A stretch of 42,554 nt of DNA from an uncultured Verrucomicrobia subdivision 3 bacterium (lineage in GTDB: Bacteria > Verrucomicrobiota > Verrucomicrobiia > Limisphaerales > UBA11358), in the NCBI GenBank assembly GCA_903878805.1, contig CAIRJF010000001.1:1-42554 (forward strand), read 5' to 3'. How positions within the stretch are numbered: position 1 is the first letter of the stretch; each line of letters begins with the position of its first letter. The position numbers were made by a program, and so were the translations under genes. The notes under the pieces are model-generated. The model did no database searches and was not told where the DNA came from. It saw nothing but the letters and a program-made list of their open reading frames with translations. Shown piece by piece: positions 8,233 through 16,973 of the stretch.

Positions 8233-10680
8233 TTACGCGCGCAGTTCCACTTTCAACTGCGTCTTCAGCGTCTCCAAAACTTTTTCGTGCGCGGAATTCA
8301 CATCCGCATCCGTCAACGTTTTGTCCGCAGCACGATAGGTGAACGCATAAGCCAAACTCTTTTGTCCGTCCGGAACGCCCTGGCCGCGAAACACGTCAAA
8401 TAGTTCAACGCTTTCCAGATTCGCGGCCTTGGCCTGTTTGACCGATTGCAAAACGGCTTCGTGCGTCACAGTTTCCGGCACGAGCATCGCGACATCGCGG
8501 CGGCTCGACGGAAATTGCGGCAAGGCCTTGAATGACTTCGCGGCATTACGTTTCGATAGCAGCAAATCCAAATTGAATTCGGCGAGGAAGACGGCGTCGC
8601 GCAAATCGTATTTCTTCGCGAGCGTCGGCAGCAATTGGCCGAGTTCGCCGAGCGGCAATTTCCCACCGAGCGTCACCGCGGCGGATTCGAGGAACAGCGC
8701 CGTGCTTTCCGCGCGTTTGCCGAAGGCCACGCCGCGCAGACCGAATTGCTCGATGAATTCCTCGACCAAACCTTTCAGATCGTAGGCGTCAAACTTCGCG
8801 GCGCGGTCTTCGCCGCTCCAGAAATTCAGCGCGCGCTGGCCGGTGACGGCGATAGCCAAGCTGCGATTTTCTTTGGTCTGGCCGTTTTCATTTTTGAAGA
8901 CGCGACCGATTTCGAACAGCGCCACATCGTTATTTTTGCGAGTGAGGTTGTGGCGCAGCGAATGAATCAGTCCTGGCAATAAACTTGGGCGCAAGACGTC
9001 CATGTCGCTACTCAACGGGTTGGCGAGGGCAACGATGTCGGTTTCATTGATGCCGCGCACTTCGGCTTTGGAAACCAGCGTTTGGCCTTGGGCTTCGTTC
9101 AAACCGAGACCAGCCAAAATGCGTCGCGCCTCGGCAATTTGATCATAAACCGAATCAAAGGCGTGGGAACCAAGCGCCCCGCGCGGCGGCGTGCTGGGAA
9201 TTTTATCAATACCATAAAGCCGGCCGACTTCTTCGATCAAATCCACTTCGCGTTTCATGTCCACGCGCCATGATGGCATCCGGAACGTGGCTTCGCCGGG
9301 CTGCTGCGAAACGGTTTCCATGCCGAGCTTGTTCAGATAGGAAACTTGGTCAGCGTGCGAGATGCCGATGCCCAGCAAATCTTTCGAGTGCGAGAAATGC
9401 AGGGTGAGTTCCTTCGGCTGGGCAGGGGACGGATAAACATCCACGACGCCTTCCGCCAACTGGCCGCCGGCCGTTTCCAAAATCAACTGCGCCGCGCGTT
9501 GGCTAGCCCAGTCGCTGATGCCCACATCCGCGCCGCGTTCGAAGCGATAGCTCGATTCGCTGCGCAAGCCGAGCAGTTTGCTCGTGCGACGAGTGTTTAC
9601 CGGTGTGAAATACGCGCTCTCGATGAGCACGTCCACTGTGGAGGTATTGATTTCCGTGTTGGCGCCGCCCATCACACCGGCGAGGGCGATACCTTTTTGC
9701 TCGTCGGCAATGAGGAGCATTTCATTCGTCAACGTGCGTTCCTGATTGTCCAGCGTCTTGAATTTTTCTCCCGCAGTGGCGCGGCGCACGACGATGGTTG
9801 GCTTGCCGTCCGCACCTTTGGTGATGAGGTGAAAATCAAATGCGTGCAACGGCTGGCCGGTTTCAAGCATGACGTAATTGGTCACGTCCACGACATTGCT
9901 AATGCTGCGGATGCCGACTTTCTCTAATGTGTTTTTGAGCCAGTCAGGACTTGGCCCGACTTTAACGCCCTTGATGACGCGCGCGGTGTAACGCGGACAA
10001 ATCTCCGCGTCTTCGATGCGAACGGCGACTAGGCTTTCGAGTTTTGCTCCCGCAGATTGAATTTTAATTTCTGGAACGCGCAGCGCATTGCCAGTGACCG
10101 CCGCGATTTCGCGCGCGATGCCGATGACGCTGTTCAAGTCCGGCCGGTTCGGCGTGACTTCCAAATCGTAAATCACGTCGCTGCCGCTGCGACCGAGAAA
10201 TTCGCCAAACGGTTGGCCGACCTTCGCGTCGGCTGGCAAAATCAAAAGTCCATCTTCCTTTTTCAGCCCGATGCTTTCCGGTTCAATGCCCAATTCCTCG
10301 TGCGAGCACAGCATCCCATGCGATTCCACGCCGCGAATTTTCCCGACCTTGATGGTGAAAGGTTCCTTGTCGCCCGTCTTCATGGGCAAGGACGCGCCGG
10401 GGAGAATGAGAGGAACCTTGTCACCGGCTTTGAAATTCTGCGCGCCGCAGACGATCTGGCGTTCGCCGGTGCCGTCGTTCACGCGGCAGAGCGAAAGCTT
10501 GTCGGCGCCGGGGTGTTTGTCGCGTGTGATGACCTGCGCCACAACGATCCCGTCGAACGCGCCGGAAATCTTTTGCACGCCCTCGACTTCGAGGCCGAGC
10601 ATGGTGAGCCGCTCGGTCAATTCCTCGGGCGACCAATTGAAATCAACGTATTGTTTGAGCCAGTTTAAGGTGACTTTCAT
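8233..10680 (-). CDS. pheT: Phenylalanine--tRNA ligase beta subunit
   Basis: Encodes 815 residues, the normal length. It has an N-terminal tRNA-binding domain (VVAQVITRDKHPGADKLSLC, about 45-65), B3/B4 editing and B5 domains (MKREVDLIEEVGRLYGIDKI), and a C-terminal FDX-ACB anticodon-binding domain (FPSSRRDVAMLVPE and onward). It forms an alpha2-beta2 enzyme with PheS. Unusually, pheT is not next to pheS: it is about 8 kb away on the opposite strand, so the two subunits must be co-ordinated by separate promoters. GGGAG about 12 bases before ATG 10680 may serve as a ribosome site. Confidence 0.97.
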   Translation of the reverse strand: MKVTLNWLKQYVDFNWSPEELTERLTMLGLEVEGVQKISGAFDGIVVAQVITRDKHPGADKLSLCRVNDGTGERQIVCGAQNFKAGDKVPLILPGASLPMKTGDKEPFTIKVGKIRGVESHGMLCSHEELGIEPESIGLKKEDGLLILPADAKVGQPFGEFLGRSGSDVIYDLEVTPNRPDLNSVIGIAREIAAVTGNALRVPEIKIQSAGAKLESLVAVRIEDAEICPRYTARVIKGVKVGPSPDWLKNTLEKVGIRSISNVVDVTNYVMLETGQPLHAFDFHLITKGADGKPTIVVRRATAGEKFKTLDNQERTLTNEMLLIADEQKGIALAGVMGGANTEINTSTVDVLIESAYFTPVNTRRTSKLLGLRSESSYRFERGADVGISDWASQRAAQLILETAGGQLAEGVVDVYPSPAQPKELTLHFSHSKDLLGIGISHADQVSYLNKLGMETVSQQPGEATFRMPSWRVDMKREVDLIEEVGRLYGIDKIPSTPPRGALGSHAFDSVYDQIAEARRILAGLGLNEAQGQTLVSKAEVRGINETDIVALANPLSSDMDVLRPSLLPGLIHSLRHNLTRKNNDVALFEIGRVFKNENGQTKENRSLAIAVTGQRALNFWSGEDRAAKFDAYDLKGLVEEFIEQFGLRGVAFGKRAESTALFLESAAVTLGGKLPLGELGQLLPTLAKKYDLRDAVFLAEFNLDLLLSKRNAAKSFKALPQFPSSRRDVAMLVPETVTHEAVLQSVKQAKAANLESVELFDVFRGQGVPDGQKSLAYAFTYRAADKTLTDADVNSAHEKVLETLKTQLKVELRA

Positions 10681-10775
10681 CGCAATTTATTCTCCCAATG
10701 AAACACTAAAATTGCCGCGCTCGAAACCAAATTCTTTTTGTCAGCAGAAAAATTATTTTCCGCGTCGCGTCGCGC

Positions 10776-10804
10776 TCGACAGTTGGCACGGGCATTGTTA
10801 GCGT
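10776..10804 (+). promoter_or_regulatory. Promoter of the epimerase gene (leaderless type)
   Basis: -35 TCGACA at 10776-10781, 17-bp spacer, -10 TAGCGT at 10799-10804, then six bases to ATG 10811. No Shine-Dalgarno. Confidence 0.5.
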
Positions 10805-10810
10805 GGCGGC

Positions 10811-11764
10811 ATGAATTTTCTCGTCACCGGCGGCGCGGGTTTCATCGGCTCGCACGTTTGCGAACGGCTTTTGCGCGAAGGCCACCGCGTCTGGGCTTTT
10901 GATGATCTGAATAATTTTTACAATCCGAAAATCAAAGAGCAAAACCTTCGCGAAATTGCGGCGGTCGGCGGCCATTTTCAATTTGTCCGTGGCGACATCA
11001 CGGATGTCCGCGCGGTCAGCGAAATTTTTTCCGCCGCGAAATTCGACCAGATCATCCATCTTGCCGCGCGCGCGGGCGTGCGTCCGAGTCTGGAGCAACC
11101 CGCGCTTTACCAGCGCGTGAATGTCGAAGGCGCGGTCAACATCCTTGAAGCCGCGCGCAAAACCGGCGTGAAAAAAATCACCATCGCGTCGTCGTCGTCA
11201 GTGTATGGCGTGAATGCCAAAGTGCCGTTCAGCGAGAGCGACCCGGTTTTTTCTGCCGTGTCGCCTTACGCGGCGAGTAAATTTTCCTGCGAGGCGCTGG
11301 GTCACGTTTACCATCACCTTTACAAGATGGACGTGACGATGCTGCGATTCTTCACCGTATATGGTCCGCGCCAGCGACCGGATTTGGCGATTCACAAATT
11401 CACCAAGCTGATTGATGCGGGCCAGCCGATTCCCGTTTTTGGCGATGGCAGCACGGCGCGCGACCACACGTTTATTACGGACATTCTGGACGGAATTTTT
11501 GCCTGCACGAAAAAGGAATTTGGTTATGAGATTTTCAACCTCGGTGAATCGGAAACCATTCGTTTGGACAAATTGATTTCGCTCATCGAATCGGCGCTCG
11601 GCAAAAAGGCGGTCATTGACCGGCAGCCGCTCCAGCCCGGCGACGTGCCGATCACGTTTGCCGACATTTCGAAGGCGCGGCGGATGCTCGGCTATGATCC
11701 CAAAGTGCCGGCGGAAAAGGGCATTCCTTTATTTGTTGATTGGTTCCGGAAAAACCGGCACTAA
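10811..11764 (+). CDS. NAD-dependent sugar-nucleotide epimerase (UDP-glucuronate 4-epimerase-like)
   Basis: Encodes 317 residues of the extended short-chain dehydrogenase family. The NAD-binding motif TGGAGFIGSH is at 6-15, SSSSVYG near 125-131 holds the catalytic serine, and SPYAASKFSCE supplies tyrosine and lysine. FDDLNNFYNPKIKEQNL and FFTVYGPRQRPDLAIHKF are typical of the UDP-glucuronate/UDP-galacturonate epimerases. Such enzymes make precursors for surface polysaccharide. The exact sugar cannot be fixed from sequence: UDP-glucose 4-epimerase or dTDP-glucose dehydratase relatives are possible but fit less well. It is divergent from pheT. Confidence 0.85.
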   Translation: MNFLVTGGAGFIGSHVCERLLREGHRVWAFDDLNNFYNPKIKEQNLREIAAVGGHFQFVRGDITDVRAVSEIFSAAKFDQIIHLAARAGVRPSLEQPALYQRVNVEGAVNILEAARKTGVKKITIASSSSVYGVNAKVPFSESDPVFSAVSPYAASKFSCEALGHVYHHLYKMDVTMLRFFTVYGPRQRPDLAIHKFTKLIDAGQPIPVFGDGSTARDHTFITDILDGIFACTKKEFGYEIFNLGESETIRLDKLISLIESALGKKAVIDRQPLQPGDVPITFADISKARRMLGYDPKVPAEKGIPLFVDWFRKNRH

Positions 11765-11785
11765 TAAAGTCATTCAGTTGATTCG

Positions 11786-12370
11786 ATGAGCAAGGAAAAG
11801 AATATCACCCGGCCACCATTTCGCGAGGCGCTTGCCGCTTGGCGGAAGTTTTTGGGTGCGCACGATTCGGAACCCGCAGAACTATGGATTTTCGCAGAGA
11901 ATCTCTGTTTTGAACCTTCACGCGCGATTCCGGATAGTTTGCGCGTCGGCTTTCAGACCCGTTTCACGCCGCCGGCGGATGACGCGCTGGAAATCGCCTA
12001 CGACCATTTTGCGGAGACGGACGCGCGCATGGTTTTTTACCGGCTCGGCGCCAGTGCGCGCGGCTCCGTCTGCATTCTGCTGTGCGACCCGTGGTTTGAG
12101 GAGCGCGGCGAACGTGACGGTTTCAAGCGCCACGATAAATGGGGAATCTCATTTTACTCCGGGAACACCGGCGAGATTGAGGAAATCACCGATTTGTCCC
12201 GCTGGCTGCGGCGGGTGAAACGCAACTACGCCTTCCGTGATTTTGACTTTGCTATGTCGCTCGCCATGATTGACGAAATCAAAATCCATGGCCGTCCACT
12301 CCAGCCTTACGAGCGTTTTGCCGAAACTATGATCAACCGCCTGCGCCGCGTGCTGGGTCATCCGTCCTGA
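11786..12370 (+). CDS. Conserved-looking hypothetical protein, 194 residues
   Basis: I do not recognise the family. The frame has normal codon use for this genome and starts 21 bases after the epimerase stop, so it is probably co-transcribed. The protein is soluble, with no signal peptide or membrane helix. It is rich in acidic and aromatic residues, with a central stretch (ARMVFYRLGASARGSVCILL) that looks like paired beta strands and a helical basic C-terminus (ETMINRLRRVLGHPS). No cofactor or catalytic motif is evident. A role tied to polysaccharide synthesis would be a guess from position only. Confidence 0.7.
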   Translation: MSKEKNITRPPFREALAAWRKFLGAHDSEPAELWIFAENLCFEPSRAIPDSLRVGFQTRFTPPADDALEIAYDHFAETDARMVFYRLGASARGSVCILLCDPWFEERGERDGFKRHDKWGISFYSGNTGEIEEITDLSRWLRRVKRNYAFRDFDFAMSLAMIDEIKIHGRPLQPYERFAETMINRLRRVLGHPS

Positions 12371-12489
12371 TTTTTCGGACGGTCTGCCCTCTGCGTCAAA
12401 CTTTTGGACGCAATTGTTCCAAACTTGTCCATTTCCCCGTGACCCGCGTCGCCGCCGGCTTGGCCTGACTTATGCTTAATTCAGTGCGT

Positions 12490-12654
12490 ATGACAAACAC
12501 CAACTTTTTGGTTCGGGAAAAAAGCGGCGTGAATCAAATCACCTTGCTGCCGATGAACAAATCCGAGGCCGAACATCTCCGGTTCCTTGACGGCGCGCTG
12601 GTGGTGGGATTCCTCGGCGCATTTGTGGCGCTGGTTTTTCTGCTCGCGAAATAA
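12490..12654 (+). CDS. Small single-helix membrane protein, 54 residues
   Basis: The start may be ATG 12490 or ATG 12472 (60 residues). A polar N-terminal half (MTNTNFLVREKSG) precedes one C-terminal membrane helix (ALVVGFLGAFVALVFLLAK). A well-formed terminator on the same strand begins 20 bases after the stop, supporting a real transcript. No family recognised and no clear ribosome site. It could be a regulator or subunit of a membrane complex, but nothing nearby identifies a partner. Confidence 0.5.
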   Translation: MTNTNFLVREKSGVNQITLLPMNKSEAEHLRFLDGALVVGFLGAFVALVFLLAK

Positions 12655-12674
12655 TTTCGGTGCGGTTCCTCCCG

Positions 12675-12718
12675 CCGCCGGTGCGGACGATTCACTTCGT
12701 CGGTGCCGGCGGTTTTTT
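12675..12718 (+). terminator. Intrinsic terminator for the plus-strand unit
   Basis: The arms 12675-12690 and 12697-12712 pair at 15 of 16 positions, counting two G-T wobbles, around the loop TTCACT. TTTTTT follows at 12713-12718. It lies over the 3-prime end of mlaD on the other strand, so the convergent genes share this DNA. Confidence 0.65.
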
Positions 12719-13849
12719 GGTTTTGAACGCCGAGCGCAGAAACCAATGGCGCTTCAAGCCCTGCACCAGATCGTCCGCGTCAATCACCGCCTTGGAAATG
12801 CTGCCGAGCATGTTGGAATTGGCCTGCACCTGAACATTCAAGTTGCTTGTGATGCCCGCCAGATTTTCCAGCGTCGCGCCAACTTGCAGCGTGAGCAGGT
12901 TCAAATTGGTATTCGCGCTGATTGCCAGCGTGTTCGCGTTCGTCACCAGCGGCTGCGCGGCGACGAGCGTGTTATTCAAGTTGGAAGTAGCGCTCGCCGC
13001 ATTGTCGAGCACGGCGGCAATTTTATTCGTCAGCGAAAGAATTCCCGGCAGCGCGGTTTGGACTTGCGTGACGATGGCCTGCAACTGGTCAGAAACCGTC
13101 GGCGCTTCGACGGTGCGCAGCCACGCGGTGTCGTCGCCCGGCTGAAAAATTTTGTAGCGATGCACGCGCCCGTCCCAAGACGCCACGACGCGATGCCGGT
13201 CAACTTTGTTGTTGAAGACGTAAATGGAGTTCGACTCGAACGTGCATTGCGCGAGCAGTTGCGAATTGCTGTCGTCCAAAACAGTTTCCACCGCGTCGTA
13301 GGCGTGAAAAATCAAATTGGTTTTGCCAATGTAAATTTCCTGTCCCAGTTGCCAGTCGCCGGGTGAAGTTTTGGCAAGTCGTTTTGCCTCGTCCAATCCC
13401 AAAATGGAAATCGGTTGCGTCACGACGATTGCGTAGCCGTTCGTCGCGCGCGTGACTTCGAGTTGGCGCTGATTGAGAAAGCCGGCGCTGTTCACCTTCA
13501 GATACGAGCCGCCGGTCCAGAGGTAGCGAAAATAATTGTCGCGGATCTCAAAATCCACGAGGACGTTATGCGGGTCGCCCGGCGGCATCGCATGGATGCG
13601 CGTGATCTGGCCGACGGGAAATCCCATCATGTAAACGGAATCGCCCACGTTCAAGCCCGCCGAGCTTTGGACAAACGTGTGGAACGGTGCCTTGATGACG
13701 AACCAGCCCTTGCGCTCCGCTGTGTGGTAAATGTAGTAGCCAAACCCAAACAGCAACAACGCGGTCGCAAGAAACACAAACCAGCCCACGGCGCGTTCCA
13801 CCTTGTTGAGGCGCGTGCGCAGTTGCGGAGTCAAATCTTGGAGCGGCAT
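12692..13849 (-). CDS. mlaD: MCE-domain lipid-binding protein of an Mla-type transporter
   Basis: Encodes 385 residues. One N-terminal membrane helix (about 20-42) is followed by an MCE domain (about 50-130; VQSSAGLNVGDSVYMMGFPVGQITRI). After it comes a long, asparagine- and alanine-rich helical C-terminus (about 240-360; repeated SNLNNTL / NANTLAIS-like units) expected to form the hydrophobic tunnel of the MCE ring. MlaD-type proteins carry phospholipids between inner and outer membrane. It is the third gene of mlaE-mlaF-mlaD, starting 12 bases after mlaF. It is longer than E. coli MlaD (183 residues) and closer in size to the MCE proteins of other diderms. The symbol names the role; the exact lipid is unknown. 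Confidence 0.85.
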   Translation of the reverse strand: MPLQDLTPQLRTRLNKVERAVGWFVFLATALLLFGFGYYIYHTAERKGWFVIKAPFHTFVQSSAGLNVGDSVYMMGFPVGQITRIHAMPPGDPHNVLVDFEIRDNYFRYLWTGGSYLKVNSAGFLNQRQLEVTRATNGYAIVVTQPISILGLDEAKRLAKTSPGDWQLGQEIYIGKTNLIFHAYDAVETVLDDSNSQLLAQCTFESNSIYVFNNKVDRHRVVASWDGRVHRYKIFQPGDDTAWLRTVEAPTVSDQLQAIVTQVQTALPGILSLTNKIAAVLDNAASATSNLNNTLVAAQPLVTNANTLAISANTNLNLLTLQVGATLENLAGITSNLNVQVQANSNMLGSISKAVIDADDLVQGLKRHWFLRSAFKTKKPPAPTK

Positions 13850-13861
13850 AAATTTATCAGG

Positions 13862-14650
13862 TCACATGATTGCGGCAGTTGGCTCGGCCAGCAATTCTTT
13901 TACGGCGGTGCTGGCGGACGACGCGACTTCGTTCCAGACGCCAATCACAGAGAAAACTTTTTCGTCCAGCACGGCAAATCTTCTTTGCGTATGCCGCCAT
14001 GAACGCAATTCGTCGGTGCTCGCAATAATGGTCAGCGGCTGGCCGCCCAACCATGCGTGACCCACGCGGAGCTGTTCGAGAAATTGCAGCAGCCATTGGC
14101 GATGTCGCACGCCGAGTCCGCCAAGCGGTTGATCAAGCAACAGCAATTCCGGCTTCAAAATCAAGGCGCGAGCGAGCGCCGCGCGCTGCCGCCAGTTGGC
14201 CGCAAGATTGACTGAAGTGGAATTGGCGAACGGCGTCAGCTCCATGATTTCCAGCAGCGCCGACACATTTTCAGAAACCTCGGCCTCTGAAAGATTCTTT
14301 TGGTAGCGCAATGGCAACGCGACATTTTCGGCAACGGTCAATTGGCTGAACAATTTTCCGCCAGCGAAAACAAAACCCACGCGCAAACGTTCCGCGAGCT
14401 GCGCTTCGCTGAAGGAATCCGTCTCGCAACCGAACACGCGGCAGCTTCCGCGCGACGGCAAAAGCAGGCCGGCGGCGGTCATCAGCAAATCGCTTTTGCC
14501 GGATTGTTGCTGACCAGCGACGACCCAAAATTCGCCGGACGCGACCGACCAATTGACATTTTCCACGACCGTAAGCGACGAGTCGCGCAGCGTGCTGATG
14601 GCGGCATCACGCATTTCGATGACGGTGGAATTTAAAATATTTTCGCTCAT
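13862..14650 (-). CDS. mlaF: Mla-type ABC ATPase subunit with degenerate catalytic motifs
   Basis: Encodes 262 residues, positioned as the ATPase between mlaE and mlaD (ATGA overlap with mlaE). The fold is recognisable, but key residues are changed. Walker A reads GQQQSGKSD (46-54), keeping only the lysine core. The Q-loop glutamine is alanine (GFVFAGG, A96). The LSGG signature is LAANW (149-153). The Walker B glutamate is glutamine (LLLLDQP, Q174). The D-loop aspartate is glycine (GGLG, 177-180). The switch histidine is replaced (IIASTDE, 209-214). E-to-Q at Walker B is the classic hydrolysis-blocking change. The gene is full length with normal codon use, so this looks like a maintained, slow or non-hydrolysing subunit rather than a decayed one. 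Confidence 0.8.
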   Translation of the reverse strand: MSENILNSTVIEMRDAAISTLRDSSLTVVENVNWSVASGEFWVVAGQQQSGKSDLLMTAAGLLLPSRGSCRVFGCETDSFSEAQLAERLRVGFVFAGGKLFSQLTVAENVALPLRYQKNLSEAEVSENVSALLEIMELTPFANSTSVNLAANWRQRAALARALILKPELLLLDQPLGGLGVRHRQWLLQFLEQLRVGHAWLGGQPLTIIASTDELRSWRHTQRRFAVLDEKVFSVIGVWNEVASSASTAVKELLAEPTAAIM

Positions 14651-15507
14651 GTCACGAGATAAAGCACAATGAATACGGCATCAATCAGCACACAGACGAT
14701 GACGCCTTGCGTGACCGCGCGCACAGCCACGCGTGAGACGTCTTCGAGCCGCAGCGGTTGCGCGAGGCCGTGATAGCACGTCACAATCGCGATGAAAAAT
14801 CCAAAGGCCATTGTCTTCAGCGCGAGCAGCGCGAAGTCCAGCCAGTTCAACGCCTCGGTGATTTGCTTGAAATAATCGCCCGGCGTCAGCGCGACGTCCT
14901 GCAAAAACGCGAACAGATAACCGCTCGCCAGCGCGCCGATGATTAAATAAATCGTCAGCGAAAAAATTCCCAGCGCCATGCCGATGACGCGCGGCACGAT
15001 GAGATAATGCACGGGATCAATGCCGAGCGCTTCGAGCGCCTCGACTTCGCCGAGCGCGCGCGCGGTGCCGAGTTCGATGACGTTCGCCGTGCCGACGCGC
15101 GCGAGCACGAGCATCGCCGTGAGCAGCGGACCGAGTTCGCGCACAATCACGATGACCATCGTCGAGCCGAGATAATCCGTCGCGCCGTATTTCGCCAGGG
15201 CAGAAACGGTTTGGCCGACGACAAGAAAACCCAATGCCAGCGCGATGAAAAAGAACATCGGCAAGAGCGAAACGCCAGAGCGATTGATTTCGTGGCGAAT
15301 GCGCGGCTGCATGACGCTGCGCGCAAAATTGAATTTTTTGATGATGACGCCGAGCGTGATCAACGCAAACGCGCCGAGTCCTTGCACGGTGAGTAGCGCG
15401 AGAAATAATTTTCGTCCGAGCCAATCGGTGTAAGATTTGGGCGTGGCGGCGTGGCGGAACACTTGAATGTTCGCCAGTTCAAAAACCTTGCCCAGATTGC
15501 CGCGCAT
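14647..15507 (-). CDS. mlaE: MlaE-type ABC permease
   Basis: About 286 residues from ATG 15507. Its motifs are typical of the MlaE/YrbE permease family: IVIVRELGPLLTAMLVLARVGTANVIELGTAR, then EVEALEALGIDPVHYLIVPRVIGM. Five or so membrane helices follow, the last ending near QGVIVCVLIDAVFIVLYLVT. It transfers lipid between the inner membrane and the MCE ring. I start it at 15507 because the longer in-frame TTG at 15543 coincides with a -35 element (TTGACC) whose -10 lies seven bases before 15507. It heads the mlaE-mlaF-mlaD unit. Confidence 0.9.
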   Translation of the reverse strand: MRGNLGKVFELANIQVFRHAATPKSYTDWLGRKLFLALLTVQGLGAFALITLGVIIKKFNFARSVMQPRIRHEINRSGVSLLPMFFFIALALGFLVVGQTVSALAKYGATDYLGSTMVIVIVRELGPLLTAMLVLARVGTANVIELGTARALGEVEALEALGIDPVHYLIVPRVIGMALGIFSLTIYLIIGALASGYLFAFLQDVALTPGDYFKQITEALNWLDFALLALKTMAFGFFIAIVTCYHGLAQPLRLEDVSRVAVRAVTQGVIVCVLIDAVFIVLYLVT

Positions 15508-15514
15508 GAAGGGA

Positions 15515-15543
15515 AGCGTAGGACTCAACCGGCGCGCGGTCAA
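15515..15543 (-). promoter_or_regulatory. Promoter of the mlaEFD unit (leaderless type)
   Basis: Read on the minus strand: -35 TTGACC (15543-15538), 17-bp spacer, -10 TACGCT (15520-15515), seven bases, then ATG 15507. Confidence 0.55.
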
Positions 15544-15564
15544 AAGAGTTTTTCCGCCGCCGGA

Positions 15565-15930
15565 TTATTTTTCCGTGATGACGGTATCGCTGTGTTCGTA
15601 GGCGGGCGCACAACAACAGAGCAATCGCAGCGTTTCGCCGCCGGTGTTCCAGAGCTTGTGCTTCTGGCCGGGCGGAATGGCGATGGCGTCACCAACTTTC
15701 ACATCACGCGTTTCGTTTTCGATGCGGATTTTTCCCGTGCCGTGCGTGATGTAATAAATCTCCTCGGCGCGCGGATGAAAATGTTCCTGCGTCGCGCCGC
15801 CGACGGGCAGCCGCGCCTCGGCGAGACTTTGATTGCGGATGGCGGAATTGCGGTGCGCCAGCAGTTCGCGGATTTCCGAGCCGTCCTTCGTCGTGAACGG
15901 CTCGACTTCATTGAGATTTTTTACGTCCAT
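15565..15930 (-). CDS. Small cupin-domain protein
   Basis: Encodes 121 residues, a single beta-barrel cupin. Motif 1 is HFHPRAEEIYYITHGTG (about 50-66) with two histidines and a glutamate as metal ligands. Motif 2 is PPGQKHKLWN (about 86-95) with the last histidine. Small cupins of this form bind a metal and range from sugar isomerases to regulators, so the substrate cannot be told. It ends ETLRLLCCCAPAYEHSDT, with an unusual triple cysteine. It follows the EamA gene by 12 bases and is probably translated from the same mRNA. Confidence 0.82.
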   Translation of the reverse strand: MDVKNLNEVEPFTTKDGSEIRELLAHRNSAIRNQSLAEARLPVGGATQEHFHPRAEEIYYITHGTGKIRIENETRDVKVGDAIAIPPGQKHKLWNTGGETLRLLCCCAPAYEHSDTVITEK

Positions 15931-15942
15931 AATTTTTCTCGG

Positions 15943-16866
15943 TTAAAAACTTTCGGGCACTTTAAAAATTTTCGCCCAGTCCATCTGGCTGATCAACACA
16001 CCCGCGACAATCAGCGCCATCGCCGCGCAGAACGTTGGCGTGAGCGGTTCGCGCAGGAGCAGAAACGCCCACAACGTCGTGGTGACCGGAATGAAATTAT
16101 TGAAGAGCATCACCTGGCTGGCGCGCCAGTGGCGTAGCGCGGAATTCCATAGCGCATACGGCACGACGCCGCCGAATAAAATGCAGAGCGCCTGCACGCC
16201 GAGGTGCGGCGCATCCACGGTGAATTTGTTATGGAAACAGAAAATTTCCAGCAGGCCGAGCGGCAGCAGCCACACGCCGGACATCCACATCGAGTGTGCG
16301 GCGACTTCGACGCCGGGAATTTTTAAACCGAGATGGCGACCTTGCCAGTTGTAATTGGCCCAAGCGATACTTGCAATCAATCCGCAAAATTCACCCGGCA
16401 AACTGGCTTTGCCCGTCCGCAGCGCGGGCCAAAACAGCACGACAACGCCAGCGAGGGCGAGCAGCGCGGAAAAATAGCGACGGAAGCTGGCGCGGTTCCA
16501 ACGCGGACGTTCTTCCGCCAGCAGCGCCCAAATGGGCGACGCGCCGACGTAGAGCGCGACGTGCGAGGCGGCGGTGAGATGCAGCGCCCAGCAAAACGGC
16601 ACGATGTAGGCCGCGAGACCGAAACCGCCGCGCAACCAGAGTTGCGGCCACAATGCGCGTTCGATTGGTTTGAATTCGCCGAGCAGTTTGGTGAAGCGCA
16701 AGACCGCGAGCAAAATTCCGCCAGCCACGAGAAAGCGTGTCGCGCCGGTGAAAATCGGCGGCCACGTGCTGACCAGCCATTTGGTACCGACGTTGTTGCC
16801 GCCCCACAAAAAGACGACGAGCAGCAGTCCGCCGGCGATGTTTAAGTTATTTTGCTTTTCCGTCAC
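15943..16866 (-). CDS. EamA/DMT-family transporter
   Basis: About 307 residues with ten hydrophobic segments arranged as two EamA repeats, the drug/metabolite transporter fold. FLWGGNNVGTKWL in the first helix and the paired segment PYALWNSALRHWRASQVMLFNNFIPVTTTLWAFLLLREPLT are typical. Members export amino acids, metabolites or drugs, and the substrate here is unknown. I chose GTG 16866 because a promoter ends seven bases before it; an in-frame TTG at 16875 falls inside the -10 element. Confidence 0.85.
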   Translation of the reverse strand: MTEKQNNLNIAGGLLLVVFLWGGNNVGTKWLVSTWPPIFTGATRFLVAGGILLAVLRFTKLLGEFKPIERALWPQLWLRGGFGLAAYIVPFCWALHLTAASHVALYVGASPIWALLAEERPRWNRASFRRYFSALLALAGVVVLFWPALRTGKASLPGEFCGLIASIAWANYNWQGRHLGLKIPGVEVAAHSMWMSGVWLLPLGLLEIFCFHNKFTVDAPHLGVQALCILFGGVVPYALWNSALRHWRASQVMLFNNFIPVTTTLWAFLLLREPLTPTFCAAMALIVAGVLISQMDWAKIFKVPESF

Positions 16867-16873
16867 GCGGCGC

Positions 16874-16902
16874 AAGTTACGCCATCACCGAAAAGTTGCG
16901 AA
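16874..16902 (-). promoter_or_regulatory. Promoter of the EamA-cupin unit (leaderless type)
   Basis: Minus strand: -35 TTCGCA (16902-16897), 17-bp spacer, -10 TAACTT (16879-16874), seven bases to GTG 16866. Confidence 0.45.
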
Positions 16903-16973
16903 TGAAAATTACAGCGGTAAGTAGCGGCTTCGAAACGGAGCCGAAATTTCTTCAGCACAAAACTGCGAACCCA

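Noticed and set aside
13862-14650. mlaF as a pseudogene
   Set aside because: Full length, no frameshift or stop, normal codon use and overlapping start and stop within an operon. The changes are confined to catalytic motifs, so decay is less likely than altered function.
15508-15543. Upstream TTG start for mlaE
   Set aside because: The TTG is the beginning of a TTGACC -35 element with a matching -10, so it should not be transcribed; the first MlaE-like residues begin after ATG 15507.
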